DNA of 64,000 nucleotides from Hyphomicrobiales bacterium. Its GTDB lineage: Bacteria > Pseudomonadota > Alphaproteobacteria > Rhizobiales > Devosiaceae. Below, one piece after another: positions 27,295 to 36,790 of the stretch. The notes under the pieces are model-generated. The model saw only the letters and a list, made by a program, of their open reading frames with translations. It did not search any database and was not told the origin of the DNA. The translations under genes were made by a program, and so were the position numbers. The stretch is from contig SEEL01000016.1 in assembly GCA_004144345.1 (NCBI GenBank), positions 19,264-83,263 on the forward strand, written 5' to 3'. How positions within the stretch are numbered: position 1 is the stretch's first letter; each line of letters begins with the position of its first letter.

Positions 27295-28725
27295 ATGACC
27301 CAGAATGCTGCGCTTCAACGGCGGGATGCCGGTGACACCACAGCAATGGCCGGCATTGCGCGCCGCGTCGGCGGTCTGGGGGTCGAGATTGCGGATCTGA
27401 GCGGCATCGTCGCCGATCTGTCGGCGATCGGCGTCACCCAGGGCGGCAGCGCGGGCACCGCGATGGACGCCGCCGAGGCCATGACGCGGACCATCGGCGT
27501 CCTCGGCCAGTCGATGCAGACGGCGCGCGACTCCGCCGCCGAAACCCGCACAATTCTCGGCCAGAGCGCCGCCGAGGTGTCGAGCGTCGTCGAGCGCACG
27601 GCGAGCACCATGCAGACGCTGTCCGACAGCGCGACCAGTTTCACGACCTCGCTGGGCGCCGCCGACCAGACCCTGCGCAACGTCCAGGCAGCCAGCGCCG
27701 CCATTGAACTGGTGGCCCGCGAAACCAAGCTGCTGGCCCTCAATGCCAGCGTCGAAGCCGCCCGCGCCGGCGATGCCGGCCGCGGCTTTGCCGTGATCGC
27801 CGTCTCGGTCAAGGAGCTGGCCGACCAGGTGCAGCGCTTTTCGGCGCAGAATGCCGAACACCTCGCGGCGCTGACCAAGACCATGAAAGGGCTGCTCGAA
27901 GCGTCGGAGCAGAATGTCGACGCCGCGCGCCGCGCCATCACCGATGCGCAGGCGGCCACCGCCGCCAGCGACACCCTGCATCTGCTGGTGGATTCGGTCG
28001 GCACGCTGGTCGACGGCATCGACGCCATGGCCGCGCCGATGCAGCAATCGGTGAGTTCTTTCGCCAGCGTCGAAACCGGCCTCAAGCATCTGGTCGAGAC
28101 CGTCGATTCAGCCCGAACCATGCTGAAAACGGCCAAATCGCGCAGCGACTCGATCCTCGGCATTTCCGAGGACTGCATGCGCTTCGTCGCCCAGAGCGGC
28201 ATCGAAACGCCCGACACGCCGATTGTCGATCTGGTGCGCCAGAAGGCCCTCGAGATCGAGGATGCCCTTGAAACGGCCGTGGCATCTGGGAAAATCTCGA
28301 TCAGCCAGCTGTTCGACGAGAATTACCGGCCGGTCGCCGGGACCGACCCGCAGCAATTCATGACCGGCTTTGTGGCGCTGACCGACCGCCTGCTGCCGCC
28401 GATCCAGGAGCCGGTGCTGAATTTCGACCCGCGCATCGTCTTTTGCGCCGCCGTGGACCGCAATGGCTTCCTGCCGACGCACAATCTGAAATACAGCGCG
28501 CCGCAGGGCGATGACCCGGTCTGGAACGCCACCAATTGCCGCAACCGGCGGATGTTCAACGACCGCACCGGGCTCGGCGCCGGCCGCAATACCCAGCCCT
28601 TCCTGCTGCAGACTTATCGCCGCGACATGGGCGGCGGGGTTTTCGCCCTGATGAAGGACTGCTCGGCCCCGATCAGCGTGCGCGGCCGCCATTGGGGCGG
28701 CCTGCGCATCGCCTTCCGGGTCTAG
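27295..28725 (+). CDS. soluble methyl-accepting chemotaxis protein
   Basis: The 476-residue protein has no membrane segment. The hairpin tip is [24 protein letters not shown] (Q of the usual QTNLLALNA is replaced by E), followed by [17 protein letters not shown]. The helical signalling part covers about 60-300. The C-terminal domain ([22 protein letters not shown] to [14 protein letters not shown]) is a ligand-sensing or scaffold domain often found with such cytoplasmic receptors. ATG 27295 follows GGGGAAC. No CheA or CheW genes are near. Confidence 0.9.
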   Translation: MTQNAALQRRDAGDTTAMAGIARRVGGLGVEIADLSGIVADLSAIGVTQGGSAGTAMDAAEAMTRTIGVLGQSMQTARDSAAETRTILGQSAAEVSSVVERTASTMQTLSDSATSFTTSLGAADQTLRNVQAASAAIELVARETKLLALNASVEAARAGDAGRGFAVIAVSVKELADQVQRFSAQNAEHLAALTKTMKGLLEASEQNVDAARRAITDAQAATAASDTLHLLVDSVGTLVDGIDAMAAPMQQSVSSFASVETGLKHLVETVDSARTMLKTAKSRSDSILGISEDCMRFVAQSGIETPDTPIVDLVRQKALEIEDALETAVASGKISISQLFDENYRPVAGTDPQQFMTGFVALTDRLLPPIQEPVLNFDPRIVFCAAVDRNGFLPTHNLKYSAPQGDDPVWNATNCRNRRMFNDRTGLGAGRNTQPFLLQTYRRDMGGGVFALMKDCSAPISVRGRHWGGLRIAFRV

Positions 28726-28731
28726 CCCGTC

Positions 28732-29205
28732 CTATTTCGGCAGCTTCCTGATCAGGCTGGCGAGGCTGGCCTTGCGTTTGGCGAGGACGAACGGCGCCGC
28801 ACTGGCCTTCGAGAGCTTGAGGACGTCCCCATCGGCATGGTCGGTGACCACCGTGAGGTAGAAGCCGGCCGCCTGGCATTCCCAATTGCCGCCGCTCTCG
28901 CCGGTCGCCGGGTTGAAGGTGTTGGCCGGATATTTGAAGCAGAGATTGAAAACGTTGGGGTTTTCGGACTTTTCCAGCTTCCAGCTGCCCTTCACGATGG
29001 TCTCGTTGCCCGGATAGAGCAAATAGCTCTTGCCGTTCTTGGCGATGTACTCGACCTGCGTGCCGTGATGGCGGTCGTAGGTGACCATTGTCTGGTTGAC
29101 GAACAGCGATTTCGTCTCGTCGTAACCGATCACATAGTCGCCAAGGGCAGCACTGCTAGTAATCAGCAACAGAAACAGAGCAATAATTCGCGCCTTAATT
29201 CTCAT
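28732..29205 (-). CDS. hypothetical secreted protein
   Basis: A 157-residue protein with a signal peptide (RIIALFLLLITSSAALG-DY). The mature part has YDETKSLFVNQTMVTYDRHHG, a Tyr/Gly region (YLLYPGNETIVKGSW), two cysteines (NLCFKYP and WECQAAG) that probably pair, and a basic C-terminal tail. I do not recognise a family. It sits 7 bases from the convergent chemoreceptor. Confidence 0.72.
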   Translation of the reverse strand: MRIKARIIALFLLLITSSAALGDYVIGYDETKSLFVNQTMVTYDRHHGTQVEYIAKNGKSYLLYPGNETIVKGSWKLEKSENPNVFNLCFKYPANTFNPATGESGGNWECQAAGFYLTVVTDHADGDVLKLSKASAAPFVLAKRKASLASLIRKLPK

Positions 29206-29318
29206 ATCGATCCCCCGTATGACTTCAAAAGAACCGCAACTATGCTTGCCGTTCTACATCGCGGCGGTTCGCAAGCCTAGGCGGGCGCCCGCAAAGCCGC
29301 GGAAATCGGCGCTTAAGG

Positions 29319-29347
29319 TTGACTCGGCGGGCGTTCCCGCCTATTCA
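29319..29347 (+). promoter_or_regulatory. sigma-70 promoter of the ffh operon with dyad spacer
   Basis: TTGACT, 17 bases, TATTCA is close to consensus. The spacer contains GGCGGG-CGTT-CCCGCC (29326-29331 and 29336-29341), a perfect inverted repeat exactly between the two boxes. The start of transcription should be near 29354. Confidence 0.75.
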
Positions 29348-29353
29348 CGCGCC

Positions 29354-29465
29354 ACTTTCGCTCAGGCCTGACCCTGAACTGCCGCCCGGGACCCGCAAAG
29401 GTCTAAAGAGATCCCGGAGGCGAACACCCCGCAGCGCGATGCGCCCCGGGGTGTGTTTGTGTTTT
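29354..29465 (+). ncRNA. ffh leader RNA or ffh-upstream small RNA
   Basis: About 112 bases from the predicted transcription start to the U-rich run. An inner stem pairs CCGGGA (29386-29391) with TCCCGG (29412-29417). A second stem pairs ACACCCCG (29424-29431) with CGGGGTGT (29447-29454), followed by GTTTGTGTTTT, as in an intrinsic terminator. It could be an attenuator of ffh or a separate small RNA. I recall a Rfam family of RNAs upstream of ffh in alphaproteobacteria but cannot verify a match. No SRP RNA tetraloop (GGAA with CCGGAAGG core) is seen. Confidence 0.45.
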
Positions 29466-29511
29466 GCGCGAGCGATCCCACATCCCGGGGATCAACCGGG
29501 AAGGAATGAGT

Positions 29512-31113
29512 ATGTTCGAGAGCCTTAGCGACCGGCTTGGCAAAATCTTCGACGGGCTTACGGGCCGCGGCGCGCTGAATGAAGCCGACGTCGATGCGGC
29601 GCTGCGCGAAGTTCGCCGCGCGCTGCTCGAGGCCGACGTGTCGCTCGAAGTGGTCAAGGCCTTCGTCGAGCAGGTGCGTGAGCGCGCCGTGGGCGCCGAA
29701 GTCACCCGATCGGTGAAGCCGGGCCAGCAGGTGGTCAAGATCGTCCATGACGAGCTGGTGCGCGTGCTGGGCGAAGTGGGCGTACCGCTCGACTTTGCCG
29801 CCGTCTCGCCGGTGCCGGTGCTGATGGTCGGCCTGCAGGGCTCGGGCAAGACCACGACCACGGCCAAGATCGCCAAGCGCCTCAAGGAACGGCAGAACAA
29901 GAAAGTGCTGCTGGCCTCGCTCGATACCCGCCGTCCGGCGGCGATGGAGCAGTTGCGCGTGCTCGGCGAACAGATCGGCGTCGATACGCTGGCGATCGTC
30001 ACGTCTGAAACGCCGGTCCAGATCGCGCGGCGCGCGCTGAACGAAGGCCGCCTCGGCGGCTATGACGTGCTGATCCTCGATACCGCGGGCCGCACCCATA
30101 TCGACGAAGAACTGATGGCCGAGACGGCCGAGATCAAGTCGATCACCAATCCGCATGAAATCCTGCTCGTCGCCGACTCGCTGACCGGCCAGGACGCGGT
30201 GAACCTCGCGCGTTCCTTCGATGAGCGCGTCGACATCACCGGTATCGTCCTTACCCGCGTCGACGGCGATGGCCGCGGCGGCGCGGCGCTGTCGATGCGC
30301 GCCGTCACCGGCAAGCCGATCAAGCTGATGGCAACGGGCGAAAAGCTCGACGCGCTGGAAGACTTCCACCCGAGCCGCATCGCCGACCGCATCCTCGGCA
30401 TGGGCGACATCGTCAGCCTCGTTGAAAAGGCCGCCGAGACCTTCAAGGCCGAAGACGCGGCCAAGATGGCCAAGAAGCTCAAGAAGGGCAGCTTCGACCT
30501 CGACGATCTGCGCACGCAGCTGCAGCAGATGAAGAACATGGGCGGCATGGGCGCCCTGATGAACATGATGCCCGGCATGGGCCAGATGAAAAAGGCCATG
30601 GCCGGCGCGAACCTCGACGAGAAGGTGTTCGACCGCCAGATCGCCGTCATCAACTCGATGACGGCCAAGGAGCGCGCCAATCCTGACCTGCTCAACGCCA
30701 AGCGCCGCATCCGCATCGCCAATGGCTCGGGCACCAAGGTCGAAGACGTCAACAAGCTGATGAAGCAGCACCGCCAGATGGCGGACATGATGAAGAAGGT
30801 GTCGAAGGGCGGCATGGGCTCGCTGTCCGGCATGTTCGGCGGCAAGCTCGGCGGCATGGTGCCGGGGCTGGGCGGCATGCCCGATCCCTCGACCATGGAC
30901 CCCAAGGAACTCGAGCGCCTGGCCCGCCAGATGGGCATCGATCCCGCCTCGATCCCGGGCGCTGAAGCGGCGCCGCAAAAGCAACTCACCGACAAGCTGC
31001 CGACCGATGTCGGCCAGCTGCTCAAATCCGGATCGGGCATGCCCGGTCTCGGCGGCGCGCGCTTCCCCGGCCTGCCCGGCCTCGGCGGCGGCTTCGTGCC
31101 CAAGAAGAAATAG
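29512..31113 (+). CDS. ffh: signal recognition particle protein Ffh
   Basis: The 533-residue SRP54 GTPase has an N-domain (1-95), a G-domain with [13 protein letters not shown] (from residue 107), [12 protein letters not shown] and [14 protein letters not shown], and a methionine-rich M-domain (about 300-470) that binds signal peptides and SRP RNA. A long glycine/methionine-rich tail ends in KKK. ATG 29512 is preceded by AAGGA; ATG 29506 is too close to it. It is first in ffh-rpsP-rimM-trmD. Confidence 0.97.
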   Translation: MFESLSDRLGKIFDGLTGRGALNEADVDAALREVRRALLEADVSLEVVKAFVEQVRERAVGAEVTRSVKPGQQVVKIVHDELVRVLGEVGVPLDFAAVSPVPVLMVGLQGSGKTTTTAKIAKRLKERQNKKVLLASLDTRRPAAMEQLRVLGEQIGVDTLAIVTSETPVQIARRALNEGRLGGYDVLILDTAGRTHIDEELMAETAEIKSITNPHEILLVADSLTGQDAVNLARSFDERVDITGIVLTRVDGDGRGGAALSMRAVTGKPIKLMATGEKLDALEDFHPSRIADRILGMGDIVSLVEKAAETFKAEDAAKMAKKLKKGSFDLDDLRTQLQQMKNMGGMGALMNMMPGMGQMKKAMAGANLDEKVFDRQIAVINSMTAKERANPDLLNAKRRIRIANGSGTKVEDVNKLMKQHRQMADMMKKVSKGGMGSLSGMFGGKLGGMVPGLGGMPDPSTMDPKELERLARQMGIDPASIPGAEAAPQKQLTDKLPTDVGQLLKSGSGMPGLGGARFPGLPGLGGGFVPKKK

Positions 31114-31153
31114 ACTAGAACCGAATTCGACAAATCAACCAAGGACTGAACGA

Positions 31154-31537
31154 ATGAGCCTCAAGATCCGTCTCGCCCGCGCCGGCACCAAGAAGCGCCC
31201 CTACTACCACATCGTGCTCGCCGACGCCCGCTCGCCGCGCGATGGCCGCTTCATCGAAAAGATCGGCAGCTACGATCCGATGCTGGCCGATGATTCCAAG
31301 CGCGTCGTGCTTAACACCGAACGCGCCCAGCATTGGGTGAGCGTCGGCGCCCAGCCGACCGACCGCGTGGCCCGTTTCCTCGATGCCGCCGGCCTGCTGA
31401 AGCGCGCCCCGCGCAACAATCCGGAACGCGCCGTGCCGGGCAAGAAGGCCACCGAGCGCGTTGAAGCCCGCGCCAAGGCCGCTGCCGACAAGGCCGCCGC
31501 CGACGCCGCGCCGGCCGAAGCTCCGGCCGCCGAGTAA
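31154..31537 (+). CDS. rpsP: 30S ribosomal protein S16
   Basis: A 127-residue protein. The conserved core [21 protein letters not shown] and [13 protein letters not shown] ends near residue 80. A lysine/alanine-rich extension of about 45 residues ([23 protein letters not shown] region) follows, longer than the E. coli protein (82) and common in alphaproteobacteria. It assembles early in the 30S subunit. It lies 40 bases after ffh. Confidence 0.97.
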   Translation: MSLKIRLARAGTKKRPYYHIVLADARSPRDGRFIEKIGSYDPMLADDSKRVVLNTERAQHWVSVGAQPTDRVARFLDAAGLLKRAPRNNPERAVPGKKATERVEARAKAAADKAAADAAPAEAPAAE

Positions 31538-31540
31538 GCG

Positions 31541-32077
31541 ATGGCCGCCACCTCCAAGCAATTGCTCATGGGCCGCATCGGCGCGGCCCATGGCATCAAG
31601 GGCGAGGTGCGCATCCAGTCGTTTACGGAAGAGCCCCTGGCGCTGGTGGACTATGGTCCACTGGCCACCAACCGGCCGGGGCTCGTGATCGAAATCGAGA
31701 CCGCGCGCGCCACGACCAATGTGCTGGTGGCGCGGCTCAAGGGCGTCACCGACCGCACTGCGGCCGAAAAGCTCAACGGCGTGGAGTTGTACGTGGATCG
31801 CGACCAGCTGCCGCCGACCGACCAGGATGACGATTACTACCATGCCGACCTGATCGGCCTCGCCGTGCGGCTGCGCGACGGCACCGTGATCGGCAAGGTC
31901 ACGGCGATTCCCAATTTCGGCGCCAGCGATCTGGTCGAAGTGCGCAGCGAGCACTCGGGCGATACCTTCCTCTATCCGTTCACCAAGGCCGTGGTGCCGG
32001 AAGTGAACATCGCCGGCGGCTATCTGGTGATCGAGGTGCCCGTCGACGCCGAGCCGGGCGAGGAAGAGCCCGATTGA
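31541..32077 (+). CDS. rimM: 16S rRNA processing factor RimM
   Basis: The 178-residue protein aids 30S head maturation. [22 protein letters not shown] is the N-terminal barrel, and the C-terminal PRC barrel includes [24 protein letters not shown] and [17 protein letters not shown]. It lies three bases after rpsP and overlaps trmD by four bases. An acidic tail (EPGEEEPD) ends it. Confidence 0.96.
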   Translation: MAATSKQLLMGRIGAAHGIKGEVRIQSFTEEPLALVDYGPLATNRPGLVIEIETARATTNVLVARLKGVTDRTAAEKLNGVELYVDRDQLPPTDQDDDYYHADLIGLAVRLRDGTVIGKVTAIPNFGASDLVEVRSEHSGDTFLYPFTKAVVPEVNIAGGYLVIEVPVDAEPGEEEPD

Positions 32078-32754
32078 GCTTTGACGCGGACGTCATCACG
32101 CTCTTTCCCGAACTGTTTCCCGGACCTCTCGGCGCCTCGGTGATTGGCCGCGGCGCGGCGCAGGGCCTGTGGTCGCTGCGCCTCACGCAATTGCGCGACT
32201 TCGCGGCCGACAAACACCGCTCGGTGGACGATACGCCTTCGGGCGGCGGCGCCGGCATGGTGCTGCGGCCCGATGTGCTGGCCGCCGCCATCGACAGCGT
32301 GTCGCAGCAGAACGATCCGCGCCCGCGGCTCCTGATGAGCCCCCGCGGCAAACCGCTGACGCAGGCGCGGGCCCGTGCCCTCGCGGCCGGACCGGGCGCC
32401 GTGATCGTCTGCGGGCGGTTCGAGGGTATCGACGAACGCGTCATCGAAGCGCGCAATCTCGAGGAAGTCTCGATCGGCGACTATGTGCTGGCGGGCGGCG
32501 AAGTGGCGGCGATGGTGCTGCTCGAGGCCGTGCTGCGGCTCATCCCCGGCGTGCTCGGCGCCGAGGAGAGCCACGCCGACGAGAGTTTCGAGAACGGCGT
32601 TCTTGAATATCCGCAGTATACGCGGCCGGCCATGTTCGAAGGCCGCGAGATCCCGTCCGTGCTCACCAGCGGCGACCACGGCAAGGTCGCCAAGTGGCGG
32701 CGCGCCGAGAGCGAGAAGCTCACCCGGGCGCGCCGGCCCGATCTGCTGAAGTAG
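32074..32754 (+). CDS. trmD: tRNA (guanine37-N1)-methyltransferase
   Basis: The 226-residue SPOUT enzyme methylates G37 of t[23 protein letters not shown] starts it; [25 protein letters not shown] and [11 protein letters not shown] are the knot and SAM-binding blocks. The C-terminal domain is shorter than in E. coli but complete for the group. It starts with TTG overlapping the rimM stop (TTGA). It ends three bases before the convergent copper-chaperone gene. Confidence 0.97.
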   Translation: MSFDADVITLFPELFPGPLGASVIGRGAAQGLWSLRLTQLRDFAADKHRSVDDTPSGGGAGMVLRPDVLAAAIDSVSQQNDPRPRLLMSPRGKPLTQARARALAAGPGAVIVCGRFEGIDERVIEARNLEEVSIGDYVLAGGEVAAMVLLEAVLRLIPGVLGAEESHADESFENGVLEYPQYTRPAMFEGREIPSVLTSGDHGKVAKWRRAESEKLTRARRPDLLK

Positions 32755-32757
32755 CGG

Positions 32758-33318
32758 TTACTCCGCCGACGGCATTTCCGACATATCGCTCATGTCGTGA
32801 TCGCCATGGTCGCCGTGATCCATCACCGGCTCCTTCTGCGCCACGCTGCCGATATTGAGCACCACGGGCACATCGCCGGCCTTGGCAAAATGCAGTGTGA
32901 CCTCGACGCAATCGCCTTCCTTGAACGGCACGTCGATCTGCATGAACATCAAATGGTAGCCCATCGGCTCCAGCGCCACGCTGCCGCCGGCCGGGATTTC
33001 GAGCCCGCCTTCGACCGCCGCCATCTTCATGACGTCGCCTTCCATCTTCATCTGGTGCACTTCGACGATCGCCGCCGCCTGGCTGCTGGCGCCGGTAAGC
33101 GTGTCGGCTTCGGCGCCGGCATTGTCGATGGAGAGATAGCCGCCGGCAGCGCCGGCATTGGGCAGCATGGCGCGGGTGAAGGCGCCGCTGACACTGATGC
33201 CGTTGGCGCTAAACGTCTGGCCGACGGCGCAGCCGCCATGGACGAGCCCGTTATGGGCGAAACTGGGCGTGGACAAAGCGAGCAGCGCCGCGACGGCGGC
33301 AAGGCGATAGGGGTTCAT
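32758..33318 (-). CDS. periplasmic PCu(A)C copper chaperone
   Basis: The 186-residue exported protein has a signal peptide (LAAVAALLALSTPSFA-HN). The copper motif H/M-x10-M-x21-H-x-M is visible as MLPNAGAAGGYLSIDN, EVHQMKMEGDVMKM and GYHLMFM. The C-terminal tail (VMDHGDHGDHDMSDMSEM) is His/Met-rich and extra to the core domain. It delivers Cu(I) to cytochrome oxidase CuA in known relatives. A DUF2946-like gene precedes it. The pair forms a copper unit. Confidence 0.93.
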   Translation of the reverse strand: MNPYRLAAVAALLALSTPSFAHNGLVHGGCAVGQTFSANGISVSGAFTRAMLPNAGAAGGYLSIDNAGAEADTLTGASSQAAAIVEVHQMKMEGDVMKMAAVEGGLEIPAGGSVALEPMGYHLMFMQIDVPFKEGDCVEVTLHFAKAGDVPVVLNIGSVAQKEPVMDHGDHGDHDMSDMSEMPSAE

Positions 33319-33357
33319 GTCTGACCTCGAAGAAAGAAAAGGAAAGTGGCGAGGAGG

Positions 33358-33705
33358 TCAGGCGACAGGCGGACCCCGCGGTTCAGCGCTGAGCAGCAGC
33401 GGCAGATCCGCGCCATCGAGCGACGGCGCAGCATAGGCCACGGCGGCAACACTGAAGACCACGGGCACGATGTCACCCGGCGCGGGCGGCAGATCGGCCC
33501 CGCTGCCGATGCGGCAGGCATGGCACGGCGAGTGGTCGGGCGAATTGGGCAATAGCGGATCGCCACACCAGGCATCGGGCACCAGGCGGTACTCGCCACC
33601 CTGGCTGATGCTGACATGGCCGAAGTTCAGGAAGGCCAGCGCGAGCACCAGCAGCGCGAGAAGCGTCTCGCGCGTCACGATCCTGCTGGTCAACCTATTG
33701 TCCAT
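33358..33705 (-). CDS. DUF2946-like small membrane protein
   Basis: A 115-residue protein: one N-terminal helix (LLALLVLALAFLNFGHV), then a loop with DAWCGDPLL, PDHSPCHACRIGSGADL (two cysteines and a histidine that could bind metal), and a second hydrophobic stretch (VVFSVAAVAYA). This plan (HSxCHAC and a short hydrophobic end) resembles DUF2946 proteins that accompany copper genes. It lies 39 bases upstream of the PCu(A)C gene on the same strand. Function unknown. Confidence 0.7.
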   Translation of the reverse strand: MDNRLTSRIVTRETLLALLVLALAFLNFGHVSISQGGEYRLVPDAWCGDPLLPNSPDHSPCHACRIGSGADLPPAPGDIVPVVFSVAAVAYAAPSLDGADLPLLLSAEPRGPPVA

Positions 33706-33756
33706 GGCCCGGCTCTATAGCAGACGGCGCGCGGCCCGCATGCGGCAAATCGGTTG

Positions 33757-33945
33757 ATCGGTCCCCGGCTTGGTGCCACAGATGATGCCGACGGTGCCCA
33801 TAAGGGTGAAACGGGAAGCAGCAGGACTGCGCCGCCCCCGCGACTGTGCCGGACGATATCCCCGCTTCACGCGCCACTGGTTTGCGACTGGGAAGGCGAA
33901 GCGGGATGTCCGGAGCCAGGAGACCGGCCGTCAGGGTTTGGAAAC
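33757..33945 (+). promoter_or_regulatory. cobalamin riboswitch upstream of hupE
   Basis: The order of conserved blocks is that of the B12 riboswitch: GGTGCC, AAGGGTGAAACGGGAAGC, the GCCCCCGCGACTGT block, GCCACTGG, GGGAAGGCG and the B12 box AGCCAGGAGACCGGCC near 33914-33929. The hupE start follows about 30 bases later. It is expected to shut off the gene when adenosylcobalamin is plentiful. Boundaries are approximate. Confidence 0.93.
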
Positions 33946-33976
33946 TGCTGGGACGGTGGGTCCCCGAAAGGAAATT

Positions 33977-34570
33977 ATGCGCGCGCTCGCTTCGCTTCTC
34001 GCTCTCTCGCTGATCGCTTTGCCAACTTCTGCCCTGGCTCATACAGGCCATGGCGAAGCCTCCGGGTTCCTCCACGGCTTCATGCATCCGATCGGTGGGC
34101 TGGACCATGTGCTGGCCATGGTGGCGGTGGGCGTTTTCGCCGCCGTGCTCGGCGGCCGGGCACTGCTTGCCGTCCCGTTGAGCTTCGTCGGCATGATGGC
34201 GGTGGGCTTTGTGGTCGGCGCCAATGGCATCGAGCTGCCCTTCGTCGAGCTCGGCATCGCCCTGAGCTCGGTCGTGATCGGTGCCGCTGCGGCCTCGGGC
34301 CGCTCCATGCCGGTGGCCGCTGCCAGCGCGCTGGTCGGACTCTTTGCGGTGTTCCACGGCCACGCCCATGGCGCCGAAATGCCGGCGGCCACCTCGGGCC
34401 TTGAATATGCACTCGGTTTTGTCGCCGCCACCGCTCTGCTGCATCTGGCTGGTATCGGCGCCGCGACGGGCGTGACGCGGCTGGTCGGCCGCCACGGCAA
34501 GACCCTCGCGCAGATCGCCGGCGGCGCCTTCGCGCTGGGCGGTGTCGGCGTGCTGGCGGGCTGGCTCTAG
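33977..34570 (+). CDS. hupE: HupE/UreJ family transporter, B12-controlled (probable cobalt uptake)
   Basis: The 197-residue membrane protein has a signal-like first helix (MRALASLLALSLIALPTSALA), then HTGHGEASGFLHGFMHPIGGLDHVLAM, the His-rich family signature. Several further helices follow. HGHAHGAEMP is a second metal-binding candidate. HupE/UreJ proteins carry nickel or cobalt, and a cobalamin riboswitch directly upstream points to cobalt (inference). ATG 33977 has AAAGGAAA before it. Confidence 0.9.
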   Translation: MRALASLLALSLIALPTSALAHTGHGEASGFLHGFMHPIGGLDHVLAMVAVGVFAAVLGGRALLAVPLSFVGMMAVGFVVGANGIELPFVELGIALSSVVIGAAAASGRSMPVAAASALVGLFAVFHGHAHGAEMPAATSGLEYALGFVAATALLHLAGIGAATGVTRLVGRHGKTLAQIAGGAFALGGVGVLAGWL

Positions 34571-34727
34571 CCCTAGACTCCCGGGCATTCTTGCTCTATA
34601 CGCGCGCTCGCTCCCCCTCAGGGGGCGGGCCAATAACGTCACATAACTCCGTGCAAAACCAAGACCGGGCGGCTGGAAAGATACTTCCGGCAAAACGCCC
34701 CATGAAAAGATCGAACGGATCAAACGC

Positions 34728-35267
34728 ATGCCCAATATCATCGCAGAGCTCGAAAAAGAGCAGTACGAAGCGCTCGCTGCGCGCGCCAACCTCCCCGATT
34801 TCACCCATGGCGACACCGTCAAGGTCTGGGTGAAGGTTCGCGAAGGCGAAAAAGAGCGTCTCCAGGCCTATGAAGGCGTGGTGATCGCCCGCACCGGCAC
34901 GGGGCTCAATGAGAGCTTCACCGTCCGCAAGATTTCCTACGGCGAAGGCGTGGAACGCGTGTTCCCGGTCGTCTCGCCGAACGTCGACCGCGTCGAAGTG
35001 TTGAAGCGCGGCAAGGTGCGTCGCGCCAAGCTGTACTACCTGCGCGACCGTCGCGGTAAGTCGGCCCGTATTTTCGAATCGACGTCGGCCCGTACCAAGA
35101 AGATCGAAGCCGGCGAGCGCGATGCCGCCGTCGAGGCCAAGAACGCCCGCGAGCAGGAAAAGATCGCTGCCGCCGAGGCCCTGGCCCGTGAGCTGGCCGA
35201 GAAGGAAGCCGCTGAGGCTGCTGCCGCCGCTGCTGCTGCGGCCGAAACCGAAGCCAAGAGCGAATAA
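34728..35267 (+). CDS. rplS: 50S ribosomal protein L19
   Basis: The 179-residue protein has an L19 core (1-115: [58 protein letters not shown]), then a C-terminal tail of about 65 residues rich in A, E and K (helix-forming). E. coli L19 has 115 residues. It sits at the 30S-50S interface. It is separated from trmD by 1.97 kb of metal genes, unlike the usual trmD-rplS neighbourhood. Confidence 0.97.
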   Translation: MPNIIAELEKEQYEALAARANLPDFTHGDTVKVWVKVREGEKERLQAYEGVVIARTGTGLNESFTVRKISYGEGVERVFPVVSPNVDRVEVLKRGKVRRAKLYYLRDRRGKSARIFESTSARTKKIEAGERDAAVEAKNAREQEKIAAAEALARELAEKEAAEAAAAAAAAAETEAKSE

Positions 35268-35306
35268 CTCCGGCTCCGGCGCGTCACACCGCTTGCAAAT
35301 TTTGGG

Positions 35307-35342
35307 AACCCGGTCGCCAATCGCGGCCGGGTTTTTGATTTT
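35307..35342 (+). terminator. intrinsic terminator after rplS
   Basis: AACCCGG and CCGGGTT pair around GTCGCCAATCGCGG-type inner stem, followed by TTTGATTTT, 40 bases after the rplS stop. Confidence 0.85.
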
Positions 35343-35353
35343 AGGGGTCACGA

Positions 35354-35950
35354 TTGCCCAGTCCGGCTGCACGCGCTGAAACTGCCCGCCTGCTGCGCGA
35401 GGAAGCCCATGCGCTGCTCGCCGAGTCCGGCCTGTTCGCGCTGCTGGTGCAGAATTTCGCCGAGCCCACCGTCACCGGCAGCGCCGGCTACGATCTGATG
35501 GTCTGGCGCGACATCGACATCCACATGGCCGTGGAGGCGGAGCGCTACCAGGACTGGATGGCCTTCGGCGGCAAGCTCGTCCGCCTGTTCGACCGGGCCG
35601 GCACACCGCTCCACGAGGCGATTTTCCTCAACGACTGGGTCGACCCCGATCCGCTTGGCGCCGGGCTCTATTGGGGCCTCAAATTCAAGGACGGCAAGGG
35701 CGACCCCTGGAAGATCGACCTCTGGGGCTGGGACCCGTTCGACTTCGCCGTGCGGCAGGCCCGCGACTTCTCGCTTCGCACCGACCTCGCTGCCTGCGAC
35801 CGCGATTTGATCCTTCGGCTCAAGACCGAAGCGCGGGCCCGCGACAATTACTATGGCGTCAGAGTATCCAGCTTCGACATCTATCAGTTCTGCATCGCCC
35901 GCGCCGGCGACAGCCTCAGCGCGCTGGAGATGTGGAAGAAGCAGCTATAG
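35354..35950 (+). CDS. nucleotidyltransferase-fold protein
   Basis: A 198-residue protein beginning TTG 35354 with AGGGG eight bases before. GSAGYDLMVWRDIDIHM is the G-S-x9-D-x-D-type nucleotidyltransferase motif (GSAGYDL then DID), and WKIDLWGW carries a third acidic residue. A C-terminal helical part (LRTDLAACDRDLILRLKTEARARD) follows. This suggests a stand-alone polymerase-beta-like nucleotidyltransferase. No HEPN partner is adjacent, so it is not a clear toxin-antitoxin. Role unknown. Confidence 0.65.
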   Translation: MPSPAARAETARLLREEAHALLAESGLFALLVQNFAEPTVTGSAGYDLMVWRDIDIHMAVEAERYQDWMAFGGKLVRLFDRAGTPLHEAIFLNDWVDPDPLGAGLYWGLKFKDGKGDPWKIDLWGWDPFDFAVRQARDFSLRTDLAACDRDLILRLKTEARARDNYYGVRVSSFDIYQFCIARAGDSLSALEMWKKQL

Positions 35951-35978
35951 CCTCGGCGCTCCTTAACGGAGTCGCTCC

Positions 35979-36785
35979 ATGCCCTCATACATCTGCACCA
36001 CTTGCGGCGTTGGCTATGCCGAGACCGACGCGCCGCGGGAAACCTGCCTGATCTGCGCCGATGACCGGCAATATGTGAATGCCAGGGGCCAGGGCTGGAC
36101 GACGCTCGACGAGCTACGCGAGGACCATGTCAACGAGATGCATGAGGTCGAGCCGGGGCTGATCGGCATCGGCACCAAGCCGCAGGTGGCGATCGGCCAG
36201 CGCGGGCTGTGGATCGCCCGGCCGGAGGGCGGCGTGCTGTGGGATTGCACGCCTGTGATCACCGATGCCGCGCTGACCGCGATTGCCGCCAAGGGCGGCA
36301 TCAAGGCGATCGGCATTTCGCACCCGCATTTCTATTCGACCATGGTGGACTGGAGCCGCGCGCTGGGCGGTGTGCCGATCTACCTTCATGAGGACAACCG
36401 GGACTGGGTGATGCGGCCCGATCCGGCAGTGGAATTCTGGAGCGGCGAGAGCAAGCAGATCGCCGAGGGCGTGACGCTGGCGCGGGTGGGTGGGCATTTC
36501 CCCGGTTCGACCGTGCTGCACTGGTCCGAAGGCGCCGAGGGACGCGGCGTACTGATGACCGGCGACAGCATCATGGTGGTGCCGGACACGCGCTGGGTGA
36601 GCTTCATGTACTCGTTCCCGAACCTCATCCCGCTGAATGCGCGCGGCGTGGAGCGGATCGTCAAAGCCGTGAAACCCTATGCCTATGACCGGATCTATTC
36701 GGGCTGGTGGGACCGGGTGCTCGACACCGACGCCAAGGCGGCGGTGCAGCGCTCGGCCGACCGCTACATCGCGGCGATCCGCTAG
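35979..36785 (+). CDS. MBL-fold metallohydrolase with N-terminal zinc ribbon
   Basis: The 268-residue protein starts with a CxxC-x13-CxxC ribbon (C6, C9, C23, C26). A metallo-beta-lactamase domain follows: SHPHFYS replaces the usual HxHxDH, GGHFPGST supplies a metal histidine, and MTGDSIMV is the Asp-containing strand. A deviant first motif means metal binding may be partial. It precedes the padR gene. Substrate unknown. Confidence 0.82.
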   Translation: MPSYICTTCGVGYAETDAPRETCLICADDRQYVNARGQGWTTLDELREDHVNEMHEVEPGLIGIGTKPQVAIGQRGLWIARPEGGVLWDCTPVITDAALTAIAAKGGIKAIGISHPHFYSTMVDWSRALGGVPIYLHEDNRDWVMRPDPAVEFWSGESKQIAEGVTLARVGGHFPGSTVLHWSEGAEGRGVLMTGDSIMVVPDTRWVSFMYSFPNLIPLNARGVERIVKAVKPYAYDRIYSGWWDRVLDTDAKAAVQRSADRYIAAIR

Positions 36786-36790
36786 TCTCA

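Noticed and set aside
29354..29511. SRP RNA (ffs) in the ffh leader
   Set aside because: The conserved GGAA tetraloop and CCGGAAGG-type internal loops are not present.
29319..29528. Leader ORF of 69 codons before ffh
   Set aside because: It overlaps the promoter and stems, has Arg/Pro-rich shadow-like content and no ribosome site.
33706..33976. Coding sequence across the hupE leader
   Set aside because: The region is filled by conserved cobalamin riboswitch blocks, and the frames there have no protein-like content.
35354..35950. MNT-HEPN toxin-antitoxin pair
   Set aside because: The nucleotidyltransferase-like gene has no adjacent HEPN gene; its neighbours are rplS and an MBL hydrolase.
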